Positions 20,316 through 29,321 of a stretch of 64,000 nucleotides of DNA are shown piece after piece (the first letter of the stretch is position 1; each line of letters starts with the position of its first letter). Origin of the DNA: Bacteroidales bacterium. GTDB lineage: Bacteria; Bacteroidota; Bacteroidia; Bacteroidales; Bacteroidaceae. The stretch spans positions 62,001-126,000 of the forward strand of contig SUXO01000001.1 in assembly GCA_015060885.1 (NCBI GenBank), read 5' to 3'. The notes below the pieces were generated by a model. It made no database searches. It saw only the letters and a program-made list of their open reading frames with translations, and was not told the DNA's origin. The position numbers and the translations under genes are program-made.

Positions 20316-21533
20316 TTATTTTTTATCGAAATGCAGTGTGTGTCCCATTCTCTCGGCCTTTGTATGCAGATATCGCGAGTTGAAATCATTGGGTTCTATC
20401 TCTATGCTTACATTTTCCATTACTTCGAGCCCGTAACTTTCGAGTCCTATTCGTTTTACAGGGTTATTTGTAATGAGGCGCATTTTATGGACACCTATTT
20501 TTCTTAGAATTTCGGCACCCACACCGTAATCCCTTTCGTCGGCTTTGAATCCAAGGCATAGGTTGGCATCCACAGTGTCCATTCCCTCTTCTTGCAATTT
20601 GTAAGCCTTCATTTTGTTCATAAGACCAATTCCGCGGCCCTCCTGGTTAAGGTATACAATAACTCCCTTTCCGGTCTTGTCGATAAGTTCCATAGCTTTG
20701 TGAAGTTGTGAACCGCAGTCACAACGTTGCGAACCGAATATGTCACCTGTCATACACGATGAATGTACTCTCACAAGAATTGGTTCATCATCTTCCCATT
20801 CCCCTTTTATAAGAGCAATATGTTCAAGTCCGTTTGATTTCTGCTTGAATGGTATGAGGCGGAAGTGGCCGTGTTCTGTGGGCATATTGACCTCTTCACC
20901 CATCTCCACAAGTGATTCCTGTTGCAGACGATACTGTATGAGGTCGCTGATGGATATTATTTTCAGGTTATGTTTTGCAGCAATTTCAATGAGCTGTGGC
21001 ATACGTGCCATAGTGCCGTCTTCGTTCATTATTTCAATAAGTGCAGCAGCGGGGTAGAGGCCTGCAAGGCGTGCAAGGTCAATACTTGCTTCGGTGTGTC
21101 CGGCACGGCGCAGCACGCCGTTATCCTGGGCATATAGGGGGTTTATGTGTCCGGGGCGTGCAAATGTATCGGCTGTGCTTGCAGGGTCGGAAAGAGCCTT
21201 TATTGTCGCCGCTCTGTCGGCTGCCGATACGCCTGTACTGCAACCATCTATTTTATCTATTGTTACAGTAAAAGGAGTTCCCAAAAGGCTGGTGTTGGTA
21301 TTAACCTGCGGGTCGAGCTGCAACTCCTTGCAACGCGACATTGTTATAGGTGCACATAGTACCCCACGGCCGTTTTTAAGCATAAAGTTTACAGCATCGG
21401 GGGTTATCTTTTCGGCTGCTATTATAAAATCGCCTTCGTTCTCTCTGTCTTCATCATCAACCACAATAAGAAATTTACCCTCTTTGAAATCCCTTATGGC
21501 ATCTTCGATAGAACTCAGTTTAAATTTTTCCAT
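20316..21533 (-). CDS. ribBA: Bifunctional DHBP synthase / GTP cyclohydrolase II
   Basis: Makes both precursors of riboflavin. The N-terminal RibB half (about 1-200) forms 3,4-dihydroxy-2-butanone 4-phosphate from ribulose 5-phosphate. The C-terminal RibA half (about 205-405) opens GTP. RibB carries [12 protein letters not shown] and [15 protein letters not shown]. RibA carries the zinc site [15 protein letters not shown] and [14 protein letters not shown]. The length of 405 is standard for the fusion. The gene lies 9 bp after the LptG-type gene, leaving no space for an FMN riboswitch directly upstream, so control is presumably from the operon promoter. Confidence 0.97.
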   Translation of the reverse strand: MEKFKLSSIEDAIRDFKEGKFLIVVDDEDRENEGDFIIAAEKITPDAVNFMLKNGRGVLCAPITMSRCKELQLDPQVNTNTSLLGTPFTVTIDKIDGCSTGVSAADRAATIKALSDPASTADTFARPGHINPLYAQDNGVLRRAGHTEASIDLARLAGLYPAAALIEIMNEDGTMARMPQLIEIAAKHNLKIISISDLIQYRLQQESLVEMGEEVNMPTEHGHFRLIPFKQKSNGLEHIALIKGEWEDDEPILVRVHSSCMTGDIFGSQRCDCGSQLHKAMELIDKTGKGVIVYLNQEGRGIGLMNKMKAYKLQEEGMDTVDANLCLGFKADERDYGVGAEILRKIGVHKMRLITNNPVKRIGLESYGLEVMENVSIEIEPNDFNSRYLHTKAERMGHTLHFDKK

Positions 21534-21542
21534 ATATATGTT

Positions 21543-23456
21543 TTATACAAGTTTCTCCTTAATTAAAATCTCTTTCAGTTCCTGTGCATTAGTCTTTACC
21601 TTGTTAAGGTCTTTGAGCAGGCGGAATCTGAATTTTACGGCTCTCACGTATATTAAAATTCCAATGGGGAATATAATGAGCGATGCTATGTTCATCCACT
21701 TCTTTGTGAATGGCGATACAATTGTATCTACCGACAGGACAGGGAAGTAGTTTATCTTTGCTACAACCTTCTTGTTTCTGCTGTTACCAAACTCTTCTAT
21801 TACCTTTTCCAGGTTATCGTTCAATTCATCTATACTGCTGTCCTTCTCCTTGAAGAAGATATCTTTTACGGCCGGCAATCTGTTCAGTTTGTTCTTTTCA
21901 ATGAATTTATCGCCGTTGTTTATTATATGGTCGAGGCGGGCAATTCCATCGGCATAGTCGGGGTCATCTATAATAACCTCTTTGAATGCTATATTGCGTT
22001 TTTCACGTATGCAGAACAGTATTCTGAAAAACTCTTTATAGGAATCCATATTGAATATGGCCGAATCTTTGTTCGATTGGTAAGTGAACAGAATTCCAAG
22101 CGGAGCCATCACGAATGTACTCAACCAGCTGCCAATAAATGTGTGCCACTCTCCCTCGCGTGCCATTTTGAAGGCCGATGTGTTGAGCAGGTAGTAGAAT
22201 ATGAAAATAGCTACCGATATTAGCACAGGATACCCAAGCCCGCCTTTTCTTACAATGGCTCCCAGCGGTGCGCCGATAAAGAAGAAGAGTATGCAGGCAA
22301 GTGAAAGGGTTATTTTGTTCCACCAGTTTATCTTACACTTGTTTAGCTCTTTGTCGAGGCTGTGTAGCAGGTTGCTCTTAATTCCATAATCGTTCCTTAA
22401 CTGTCTAATTTTAGTGAATTGAGCCTTTTTCCACACAGTCTTGTCGGCTTTTGTGGCGGTATTGTATATACTGTCGGTGTTTATTTTATATAAATTATTC
22501 CTGCTCATATATGTGGAATCTTCCGTTGTATATTCGGTATTTATGTTGAATATACTCTTAACGGCGGCTTTCCAATATATGTGGCCCACACTGTCGTTGT
22601 AAATGTTGTATGTCCTTATAGTCTGTTGCAGTTCGAGCATATTCTGGCTCTTCGCATTCTGCTTGAACACATTGTCGTCTTTCATTTCGAATTTACCGTC
22701 GGTGGGTATCATAACAATCTTTTTGCGGAATGTTTCGCGGCGGTAGGGGACATTTCTTTTGCTTATGCTCTGGTCGGTTATGTTCGAAAACTGCTCACCG
22801 GTGTACAACTGAATCATAAGGTTCTGTTCATCGGGAGTGCTGTCAATCCTTCCCGAATCGGCAACAAGAATATTGGCATTCTCAAAACCGTTCGACATAT
22901 CGTAAATCATCAGTTTGTAGAGCATACCGGTCTCTTTGTCCTTCTTCTCCACAAAAAGGTTATAACCCTTTATCTGGTCATAGAACACTCCTTCGGGTAT
23001 TTCCACCTCTGGCGATGTCTGTTTAATGGAGTAGAGAATGGTAAACAACTTCACCTGTGCGTATGGTGCCACCACATTCTGGAAATAGAACGATATTCCT
23101 CCAAGTGTTATACATAACACCAAAATGGGCATCATAATTCTGATGAGCGGTATTCCGGCAGCTTTCATTGCAAGCAGTTCGAGTCGCTCACCGAAATTAC
23201 CGAATGTCATGAGCGATGCAAGCAGTATGGCAAGCGGGAGAGCCTCACTCACAAGAGTGATGGAGCAGAGTGAGAAAAATTGTATTATAATGGTCATATC
23301 GAGTCCTTTGCCCACAAATTCATCGACCGACCTCCACAACATCTGCATAATGAAAATAAAGAGGCATATTACGAATGTGCCCGACAAAAGTTGGATAAAA
23401 CTCTTTATAATGAATAAATCCAGCTTCTTGATAATGCGGAAATGTGGTAATTTCAT
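21543..23456 (-). CDS. LptF/LptG family LPS export permease
   Basis: Inner-membrane subunit of the LptB2FG transporter that extracts lipopolysaccharide for delivery to the outer membrane. The protein is 637 aa. It has three N-terminal helices (about 15-120, LDLFIIKSFIQLLSGTFVI), a large periplasmic jellyroll-like part (about 125-390), three more helices (about 390-490, including LACILFFFIGAPLGAIVRKGG) and an unusual C-terminal extension of about 130 residues. That extension carries one more hydrophobic stretch (WMNIASLIIFPIGILIYV). The family is certain; F versus G is not, so no symbol is given. It is the first gene of the run leading into ribBA and aspC. Confidence 0.9.
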   Translation of the reverse strand: MKLPHFRIIKKLDLFIIKSFIQLLSGTFVICLFIFIMQMLWRSVDEFVGKGLDMTIIIQFFSLCSITLVSEALPLAILLASLMTFGNFGERLELLAMKAAGIPLIRIMMPILVLCITLGGISFYFQNVVAPYAQVKLFTILYSIKQTSPEVEIPEGVFYDQIKGYNLFVEKKDKETGMLYKLMIYDMSNGFENANILVADSGRIDSTPDEQNLMIQLYTGEQFSNITDQSISKRNVPYRRETFRKKIVMIPTDGKFEMKDDNVFKQNAKSQNMLELQQTIRTYNIYNDSVGHIYWKAAVKSIFNINTEYTTEDSTYMSRNNLYKINTDSIYNTATKADKTVWKKAQFTKIRQLRNDYGIKSNLLHSLDKELNKCKINWWNKITLSLACILFFFIGAPLGAIVRKGGLGYPVLISVAIFIFYYLLNTSAFKMAREGEWHTFIGSWLSTFVMAPLGILFTYQSNKDSAIFNMDSYKEFFRILFCIREKRNIAFKEVIIDDPDYADGIARLDHIINNGDKFIEKNKLNRLPAVKDIFFKEKDSSIDELNDNLEKVIEEFGNSRNKKVVAKINYFPVLSVDTIVSPFTKKWMNIASLIIFPIGILIYVRAVKFRFRLLKDLNKVKTNAQELKEILIKEKLV

Positions 23457-23614
23457 AATAATACAATTTGTATTTCACAGCCAAAACATACTTGGCCTAA
23501 TGCTTGAAATAGAACATGCTCTACTCTTGCACTATGCAAAGATAATGCAAGGTGTGAGCAATACAAAAGATTTCACACTCTTTTTAAAATAGAGTTATAT
23601 AATATATAATAAAT

Positions 23615-23640
23615 GGGGAGTGACTTATTGGCCACTCCCC
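23615..23640 (-). terminator. Hairpin after the START-like gene
   Basis: An eight-bp stem GGGGAGTG / CACTCCCC (23615-23622, 23633-23640) lies 22 bp past the stop of the minus-strand START-like gene. AT-rich sequence follows but without a clean T-run, so the call is moderate. Confidence 0.5.
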
Positions 23641-23661
23641 TTGTTTCTGGTTAAATATTTT

Positions 23662-24045
23662 TTACATACCCGATTGTCTTCTCAAAGCCTCAATCTGTAA
23701 ATCCCATAAATCCTTCTGGTCCTCAACTTCACCCTTTTCGGCAAAGTCGGTAACTACCAGAGTATGTTCCCTTGTGAGTTCGTTGAACGAAATTCTCATT
23801 TCGAAGAATGTCTGCGGGTCCTCGTCTTCCCACCTCATTTTCACATAAACTCCGTTCCTTTGAGTTACAATATGTGCGGTTCTCTGTTCTGTTTTTCCCC
23901 AATAAAAGACAAACGATTTTCCAACGTTCTCCACTCGGTCGGCAAACCACGGCGACAAGCCTGCCGCAGTTCCAATGTAACGCCATATCATATTTGCGCT
24001 ACCTTTCATCGGGTATTCGATACTGAATTTCTCTTTATTCGTCAT
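23662..24045 (-). CDS. START-like (SRPBCC fold) protein
   Basis: Small soluble protein of 127 aa belonging to the START-like domain group conserved in Bacteroidetes. It begins MTNKEKFSIEYPMKGSANMIWRYIGTAAGLSPWFAD, the usual pattern of an Aha1/SRPBCC-type helix-grip fold with a hydrophobic ligand cavity. Its ligand and role are not known. It is monocistronic, with a hairpin behind it and 289 bp in front. The tRNA gene is divergent from it. Confidence 0.85.
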   Translation of the reverse strand: MTNKEKFSIEYPMKGSANMIWRYIGTAAGLSPWFADRVENVGKSFVFYWGKTEQRTAHIVTQRNGVYVKMRWEDEDPQTFFEMRISFNELTREHTLVVTDFAEKGEVEDQKDLWDLQIEALRRQSGM

Positions 24046-24285
24046 TTTTTGAAGTTCAAAAATTGTTGCGAATTTTGTCTATTGCAGTCGCAAGATATAA
24101 AAAGATATTCAAAAAAACAATAAAACGCTAAATTATATTTAGTTAAATGCAGCGTATCACCCTTTTGAAATAACGGGGAGGCAATTTTTCTTCAATAAAT
24201 TTCAGTATGGAAGGTTTCCATTATACGAGCAGACAGACTTTAAATCCCTTCTAAAATAAATTTTTGACGAAAAAGGGCTAAAAAG

Positions 24286-24317
24286 TTTGTCTGTTTGAAT
24301 TATTAAACATATCTTTG
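24286..24317 (+). promoter_or_regulatory. tRNA promoter (TTTG -33 / TATCTTTG -7)
   Basis: TTTG at 24286-24289 and TATCTTTG at 24310-24317 are separated by 20 bp, which closely fits the Bacteroidetes primary sigma consensus. The tRNA begins 17 bp after the -7 box. Confidence 0.85.
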
Positions 24318-24334
24318 CACCGCAAAAATGCAAT

Positions 24335-24408
24335 GGCGAGATAGCTCAGCTGGTTAGAGCGCATGATTCATAATCATGAGGTCCCCGGTTCAATCCCGGG
24401 TCTCGCTA
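24335..24408 (+). tRNA. tRNA with anticodon CAT (Met)
   Basis: A complete cloverleaf can be folded by eye: acceptor GGCGAGA/TCTCGCT with a G1-U72 wobble, D arm GCTC-AGCTGGTTA-GAGC, anticodon arm CATGA-TTCATAA-TCATG, T arm CCCGG-TTCAATC-CCGGG and discriminator A at 24408. CCA is not encoded. The D loop resembles elongator tRNA-Met. A CAT anticodon can also belong to the lysidine-modified tRNA-Ile, which I cannot rule out from sequence alone. Confidence 0.88.
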
Positions 24409-24411
24409 CTG

Positions 24412-24448
24412 AAACGGAGATAGTTGAAAAACTATCTCCGTTTTTTGT
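24412..24448 (+). terminator. tRNA terminator
   Basis: A perfect 14-bp stem (24412-24425 with 24430-24443) has a GAAA loop and is followed by TTTGTTT. Confidence 0.9.
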
Positions 24449-24956
24449 TTCAACAGAAAAGGTGATTACTTGGTTCAGTAGAAATTTAGTGTGGACAAAT
24501 TAATTCTTTAATAAGTTGTACTCCCTCACGCTGCCCTTTGTATAACGAATTATCTCCTGCAATGGTAATTCTCAAAAAAGGAACCGGCACCGTTAAAATC
24601 ACAGCGGAAAGGCCTGTTGACGACAGGCCATTGTGCGAGCACTGTGTGAGCGTAGTGCGGGTATAAATTATCCTGTATAGCCGCACGGAGTGAGTTGCGC
24701 AGCACCCTGTCGGCAACAGATAGGCTTGCAGCGGCAAGCGAGGAACGAACGAGTTATATTGTGCAACAATTCACGAGCCGAGGCGTGAGCGACTGATTTT
24801 TCTCGCGTGCCGGGCGTTTGGTTCTTTGCGCGACAAAGAACGTCAAAGATATATTTCCAATGAGAGAATAACCGACAAATAACACCGAGAAGTCAAAAGC
24901 AAGAATGTTTAGTATCGTATATAGTGAGTGACCACACCTTTTTGCTACTGAGCCGA
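24449..24956. other. Unexplained 0.5-kb spacer with hairpins and a possible gene remnant
   Basis: No convincing gene. The GC content is higher than in most gaps here. It contains perfect hairpins GGCCTGT/ACAGGCC (24611-24629) and GTTCTTTG/CAAAGAAC (24821-24841). A minus-strand ORF (24486-24737) has a protein-like last 40 residues (RITIAGDNSLYKGQREG...) but an implausible front half, so it may be the tail of a broken gene. The position directly behind a tRNA gene makes an old integration scar possible. Confidence 0.4.
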
Positions 24957-26444
24957 TTAATTCACAAACCTCTTGATGAAGGGTATCTGGTTCAGCGGCA
25001 AGTCTTTCTTTATGAAGTACCCCACAAAAACAATCAGCAACAGGGTGTTCACCGCCATTCGGGCAATGCTGTTTTCTATGGGCAGTATAATGGAAACGGT
25101 ATAAAGTACAGCAAAAAGCGCAATATAACTGAAAATTCCTTTAAGGTCATATTTTGTGGGGTTGCGGCGTTGTCCCACAAAATAGGAGAGTGTCATTGCG
25201 GTGAAATAGCCGGCAAATGAGCCCACAGCGCACGCCATATAACTATATCGTGGTACAAATATTATGTTCACGGCAAAAAGAATGGCGCACCCGATGAACG
25301 AGAATATTGCTCCCCAGTAGGTTTCATCGTTCAGTTTGTACCAGAACGACAAGTTGAAATATATGCCCATAAAAATTTCTGCTGCCATTACAATGGGCAC
25401 GACCTTCAATCCTTCCCAGTAATCGGGGTTTATGAGGTGGCGCAGAATATCCATATAGAATACCACCACAAGGAATGCCATAAGCGCAATTATTATGAAA
25501 TATTTCATAGCCTGTGCATTGAGTTCCTTGCTGTTCTTTGTGGTTGTATTGCCAAAAACAAACGGTTCGTAGGCATATCGGAAGGCCTGCATAAGCATAG
25601 CCATTATGGCTGCAACCTTCACTGCTGCTCCATATATGCTCAACTCCATTTTGCCCTGTTGCCCCGGTACCAGCTGTGTATATATTATCTTGTCGGCATT
25701 GAGGTTCAGTATGCCGGCAACGCCGAGCAGCAGAAGCGGCCACGAATATTTGAGCATGCTTTTAAGCAGGGCTGTGTCGGCTGTAAAACGGAACAACCGG
25801 TATTCGGGAACAAGGAACAGAGTGATGAATGCCGTGCAAACCAGGTTTATGAAAAAGACATAGAAAGCCTGGTTGTCGGGGGTGTAAAAATTACCCATTA
25901 CATCGGGGTTTTTTGCACATATTACAGGCAACAGCAGAAACACGAACAGGTTAAGTGCTATGTTTGTGAATATGTTAAGCAGTTTGAGTGCAGCAAATTT
26001 AATGGGGCGTTTTTGAAACCTCAACAATCCGAAGGGTATCGCTTGCAGTGCATCGAGTGCCACCACCACAGCCATAATGCCCACAAATTCAGGGTGCGCC
26101 TCGTAACCCAGCGTTTGCGATATTGAAGGCAGGAAGGCAAATACCGCAAAAAGGAATATTACGCATAGTGTGCCAATAACCTGCATCGACATTGAAAAGG
26201 TCTTCGAAACGTTGGCCCCCTCCTTGCTTGCGAAACGGAAGAAGGTGGTTTCGAACCCGAATGTCAAAATCATAAGCAGCAGAGCAGTCCAGGCATATAT
26301 ATTTGTAACTACACCATAGTTGCCGCTCTCTACACTCATCTTGGCTGTGTATAACGGCACGAGCAGATAGTTGAGGAAGCGTCCCAGAATGCTGCTCATT
26401 CCGTATATTACAGTGTCTTTTGCAAGCGATTGCAGTTTGCCCAT
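24957..26444 (-). CDS. Oligosaccharide flippase (MOP/Wzx-like)
   Basis: Polytopic inner-membrane protein of 495 aa with about 12-14 hydrophobic helices, of the polysaccharide exporter branch of the MOP superfamily. It probably turns lipid-linked glycan units over to the periplasm. I start it at 26444 (MGKLQSLAKDTVIYGMSSILGRFLNYLLVP), the family-like N-terminus; the longer ORF-track version from 26561 would run 39 residues into ruvB. It is separated from ruvB by 40 bp on the same strand. No glycosyltransferases adjoin it, so its substrate is open. Confidence 0.88.
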   Translation of the reverse strand: MGKLQSLAKDTVIYGMSSILGRFLNYLLVPLYTAKMSVESGNYGVVTNIYAWTALLLMILTFGFETTFFRFASKEGANVSKTFSMSMQVIGTLCVIFLFAVFAFLPSISQTLGYEAHPEFVGIMAVVVALDALQAIPFGLLRFQKRPIKFAALKLLNIFTNIALNLFVFLLLPVICAKNPDVMGNFYTPDNQAFYVFFINLVCTAFITLFLVPEYRLFRFTADTALLKSMLKYSWPLLLLGVAGILNLNADKIIYTQLVPGQQGKMELSIYGAAVKVAAIMAMLMQAFRYAYEPFVFGNTTTKNSKELNAQAMKYFIIIALMAFLVVVFYMDILRHLINPDYWEGLKVVPIVMAAEIFMGIYFNLSFWYKLNDETYWGAIFSFIGCAILFAVNIIFVPRYSYMACAVGSFAGYFTAMTLSYFVGQRRNPTKYDLKGIFSYIALFAVLYTVSIILPIENSIARMAVNTLLLIVFVGYFIKKDLPLNQIPFIKRFVN

Positions 26445-26484
26445 TTGTATGTTGTGTGTTTTTGTTTCTTTCTTAAACAAAGTA

Positions 26485-27504
26485 TTAAAAAAGTGTTCCC
26501 TGCTCTCCGTTGTTGAAACGGTTGCGTCCCAGGTGTTTGTAGGCAAGGTCGGTGACCTCACGCCCGCGTGGTGTGCGTTTTATGAATCCCTCTTTTATGA
26601 GGTAAGGTTCGTAGACCTCCTCAATGGTTCCGCTGTCCTCGCTCAACGCTGTGGCAATGGTGCCTATGCCCACCGGTCCACCCTTGAACTTGTCGATTAT
26701 GGTACACAGAATCTTGTTGTCAATCTCGTCGAGTCCGTAACGGTCAATATTCAAGGCTTCCAACGCAGTCTTTGCAATGGAATTCGTGATGTGTCCGTCA
26801 CCCATCACCTGGGCAAAGTCGCGCACACGGCGCAACAAGGCATTTGCAATACGCGGTGTTCCTCGGCTGCGACGTGCAATTTCGTATGCAGCCTCCTCGT
26901 CGAACGACACGCCGAGTATCTGTGCCGAACGCCCGATTATGCCTGCGAGTGTCTTGCTGTCGTAATATTCAAGGTGCATATTTATGCCGAAACGGGCGCG
27001 CAAAGGGGCTGTGAGCAAGCCACTGCGCGTGGTTGCACCTATGAGTGTGAAGGGGTTGAGGTCAATCTGTATCGAACGTGCCGAGGGCCCTTTGTCAATG
27101 AGAATATCTATCCTGTAATCCTCCATAGCCGAGTACAGGTACTCTTCGACAATGGGCGACAGGCGATGAATTTCGTCTATAAACAGCACATCGTTGGGTT
27201 CAAGCGAGGTGAGTATGCCGGCAAGGTCGCCGGGCTTGTCGAGCACGGGGCCCGATGTCACTTTGAAACCCACTCCCAGTTCATTGGCAATAATGTTGCT
27301 CAATGTTGTTTTACCAAGTCCCGGAGGGCCGTGCAGCAACACATGGTCGAGCGACTCGCCACGCATCTTTGCGGCCTGTACAAAAATTTTGAGGTTGCTC
27401 ACCACCTTCTCCTGTCCGCTGAAATCGGAAAAGGAGAGGGGGCGCAGGGCGTTCTCAAACTCTTTGTCGTTATTTTTTCCGCGAATATTGAAATCTCCGC
27501 TCAT
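26485..27504 (-). CDS. ruvB: Holliday junction branch migration helicase RuvB
   Basis: Hexameric AAA+ motor that drives branch migration with RuvA. The protein is 339 aa. Walker A is [12 protein letters not shown] near residue 61, Walker B is [11 protein letters not shown], sensor 1 is [10 protein letters not shown], and the C-terminal winged helix ends in [18 protein letters not shown]. The N-terminus [14 protein letters not shown] is family-typical. Transcription starts from a TATCTTCG promoter (minus strand, 27534-27541), back to back with the promoter of the SpmAB gene. Confidence 0.98.
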   Translation of the reverse strand: MSGDFNIRGKNNDKEFENALRPLSFSDFSGQEKVVSNLKIFVQAAKMRGESLDHVLLHGPPGLGKTTLSNIIANELGVGFKVTSGPVLDKPGDLAGILTSLEPNDVLFIDEIHRLSPIVEEYLYSAMEDYRIDILIDKGPSARSIQIDLNPFTLIGATTRSGLLTAPLRARFGINMHLEYYDSKTLAGIIGRSAQILGVSFDEEAAYEIARRSRGTPRIANALLRRVRDFAQVMGDGHITNSIAKTALEALNIDRYGLDEIDNKILCTIIDKFKGGPVGIGTIATALSEDSGTIEEVYEPYLIKEGFIKRTPRGREVTDLAYKHLGRNRFNNGEQGTLF

Positions 27505-27533
27505 ACTATATCCTTTAAAAAAGTTATCAACCG

Positions 27534-27592
27534 CGAAGATAATTAAAATTGCAATATCGTCGTTATTTTTTTCTTTTTATTAATTATCTTCG
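27534..27592. promoter_or_regulatory. Divergent promoters for ruvB and the SpmAB gene
   Basis: TATCTTCG occurs on the minus strand at 27534-27541 (30 bp before ruvB) and on the plus strand at 27585-27592 (52 bp before the SpmAB start). Both are the TATCTTCG form of the Bacteroidetes -7 element. Confidence 0.65.
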
Positions 27593-27644
27593 CACCTGTG
27601 GAGCGGCTCTCCGTTCACATAGTTTTCACAAATAAGATAAAAGC

Positions 27645-28880
27645 ATGGTCCTTAATTACATTTGGGTAGCATTTTTCCTTATAGCATTTGCAATCGCCGT
27701 GTGCAAGCTGGTTTTTGCAGGCGATGTAACAGTTTTTCCGGCCATAATGACATCGACATTCGACACGGCCCGCACCGCTTTTGAAATATCGCTTGGCCTC
27801 ACAGGTGTCCTTTCATTGTGGATGGGAATAATGAAGATTGGCGAGCGTGGCGGCCTTGTAGCGGCCCTTGCACGGTTGTTGAGTCCTGTTCTGTGCCGTA
27901 TTTTTCCCGACATACCCAAAGGCCATCCTGCTATGGGCACAATGTTTATGAATTTTTCGGCCAATCTGCTGGGGCTCGACAACGCGGCGACACCAATGGG
28001 CTTGAAGGCTATGCAGGAGCTGCAAGACATCAACCCGCAGAAGGATGTGGCAAGCAACCCTATGATAATGTTTCTTGTGCTCAACACATCGGGGCTTACG
28101 CTCATTCCCGTGTCGGTACTTCTTTATCGTGCCCAGCTCGGTGCAGCCAACCCCACCGATGTATTCATTCCCATACTCATTGCCACCACCGTTTCCACCG
28201 TGGTGGGGCTCATTACTACAAGCATATACCAGCGCATCAATCTATTCAACCGCACGATGATGCTCTTTCTCCTTTCAATATGTATGCTTGTCGCGTTGGG
28301 CACCTGGGGAATGATGCAGCTGTCGCAAGTGCAGATAGAGATTGTATCCACCTCGCTTGCCAACATCATACTCTTCTCGGTAATAATAATATTCATTCTT
28401 GCCGGGCTGCGTGCCAAGATAAATGTCTATGATGCGTTCATCGAGGGTGCCAAGGATGGTTTCTCCACGGCTGTGCGCATAATCCCTTATCTTGTGGCAA
28501 TTCTGGTCGCAGTGGGCGTGTTCCGCGCATCGGGCGGTATGGATGTGATTATGGGTGCCGTTGCCTGGTGTGCCGAACAGGCGGGTGTGGCCAGTGATTT
28601 CGTGGGGGCTTTGCCCACTGCCATTATGAAACCATTGAGCGGCAGCGGTGCTCGCGGAATGATGATTGATGCTATGACAACCTATGGTGCCGACTCTTTT
28701 GCCGGTCGCCTGGCTTGTCTTTTCCAGGGTGCCACCGACACCACCTTTTACATTCTCGCAGTCTATTTCGGCAGTGTGGGTATAAGGAAAACCCGCCACG
28801 CCGTTGCCTGCGGCCTTATAGCCGATGCAGCAGGAATCGTAGCCGCAATAGCGGTAGGTTATATATTCTTTGGCAATTAA
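27645..28880 (+). CDS. Fused SpmA-SpmB nucleoside-recognition (Gate) membrane protein
   Basis: Integral membrane protein of 411 aa. It joins two domains that are separate spore-maturation proteins in Firmicutes: an SpmA-like half (about 1-200, with ANLLGLDNAATPMGLKAM) and an SpmB-like half (about 230-411, with PLSGSGARGMMID and GATDTTFYILAVYFG). Both have the Gate/nucleoside-recognition fold. Bacteroidetes do not sporulate, so a transport role is inferred and the substrate is unknown. The stop is 13 bp before ybeY on the same strand. Confidence 0.9.
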   Translation: MVLNYIWVAFFLIAFAIAVCKLVFAGDVTVFPAIMTSTFDTARTAFEISLGLTGVLSLWMGIMKIGERGGLVAALARLLSPVLCRIFPDIPKGHPAMGTMFMNFSANLLGLDNAATPMGLKAMQELQDINPQKDVASNPMIMFLVLNTSGLTLIPVSVLLYRAQLGAANPTDVFIPILIATTVSTVVGLITTSIYQRINLFNRTMMLFLLSICMLVALGTWGMMQLSQVQIEIVSTSLANIILFSVIIIFILAGLRAKINVYDAFIEGAKDGFSTAVRIIPYLVAILVAVGVFRASGGMDVIMGAVAWCAEQAGVASDFVGALPTAIMKPLSGSGARGMMIDAMTTYGADSFAGRLACLFQGATDTTFYILAVYFGSVGIRKTRHAVACGLIADAAGIVAAIAVGYIFFGN

Positions 28881-28893
28881 ATAATATTAATTT

Positions 28894-29304
28894 ATGATAA
28901 GTTACCAGACCGAGGGTGTTAGGATGCCCGCAATAAAGCGTCGTGAAACAAGCGCGTGGATAAAAAGCGTTGCTGCTTCTTATGGAAAGAAGGTGGGCGA
29001 CATTGCCTACATATTCTGCAACGATGAAAAAATTTTGGAGGTGAACAAGGAGTACTTGCAACACGACTATTACACCGATATAATCACATTCGATTACTGC
29101 GAGGGCAACGTGATAAGCGGTGACCTTTTCATCTCGCTCGATACCGTCAAGAGCAATAGCGAGCTTGTGGGTGCCACATACGAGCAGGAACTCCACCGCG
29201 TTATAATACACGGAATTCTTCACTTGTGCGGAATAAACGACAAGGGTGAGGGGGAGCGTGAAATTATGGAAGCTGCCGAGAACAAGGCTCTTTCAATGCT
29301 GTAA
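28894..29304 (+). CDS. ybeY: Endoribonuclease YbeY
   Basis: Zinc metalloendonuclease that takes part in 16S rRNA 3'-end maturation and ribosome quality control. The protein is 136 aa. The metal motif is HRVIIHGILHLCGINDK near residue 106, where a Bacteroidetes-type ND replaces the more common DH at the third ligand. The substrate-loop segment YYTDIITFDY is also present. Probably cotranscribed with the upstream SpmAB gene. It converges on the deacylase gene, with only 17 bp between the stops. Confidence 0.94.
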   Translation: MISYQTEGVRMPAIKRRETSAWIKSVAASYGKKVGDIAYIFCNDEKILEVNKEYLQHDYYTDIITFDYCEGNVISGDLFISLDTVKSNSELVGATYEQELHRVIIHGILHLCGINDKGEGEREIMEAAENKALSML

Positions 29305-29321
29305 AGTGTGCGGGCGGTCCT

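Noticed and set aside
20300-20389. Longer N-terminus for the aspartate aminotransferase
   Set aside because: The extra 30 residues are translated from the ribBA coding end in another frame and do not resemble the family.
21534-21542. FMN riboswitch upstream of ribBA
   Set aside because: Only 9 bp separate ribBA from the preceding gene; there is no room and no RFN-like sequence.
26371-27546. 391-codon plus-strand ORF opposite ruvB
   Set aside because: Antisense to ruvB, which has all AAA+ motifs.
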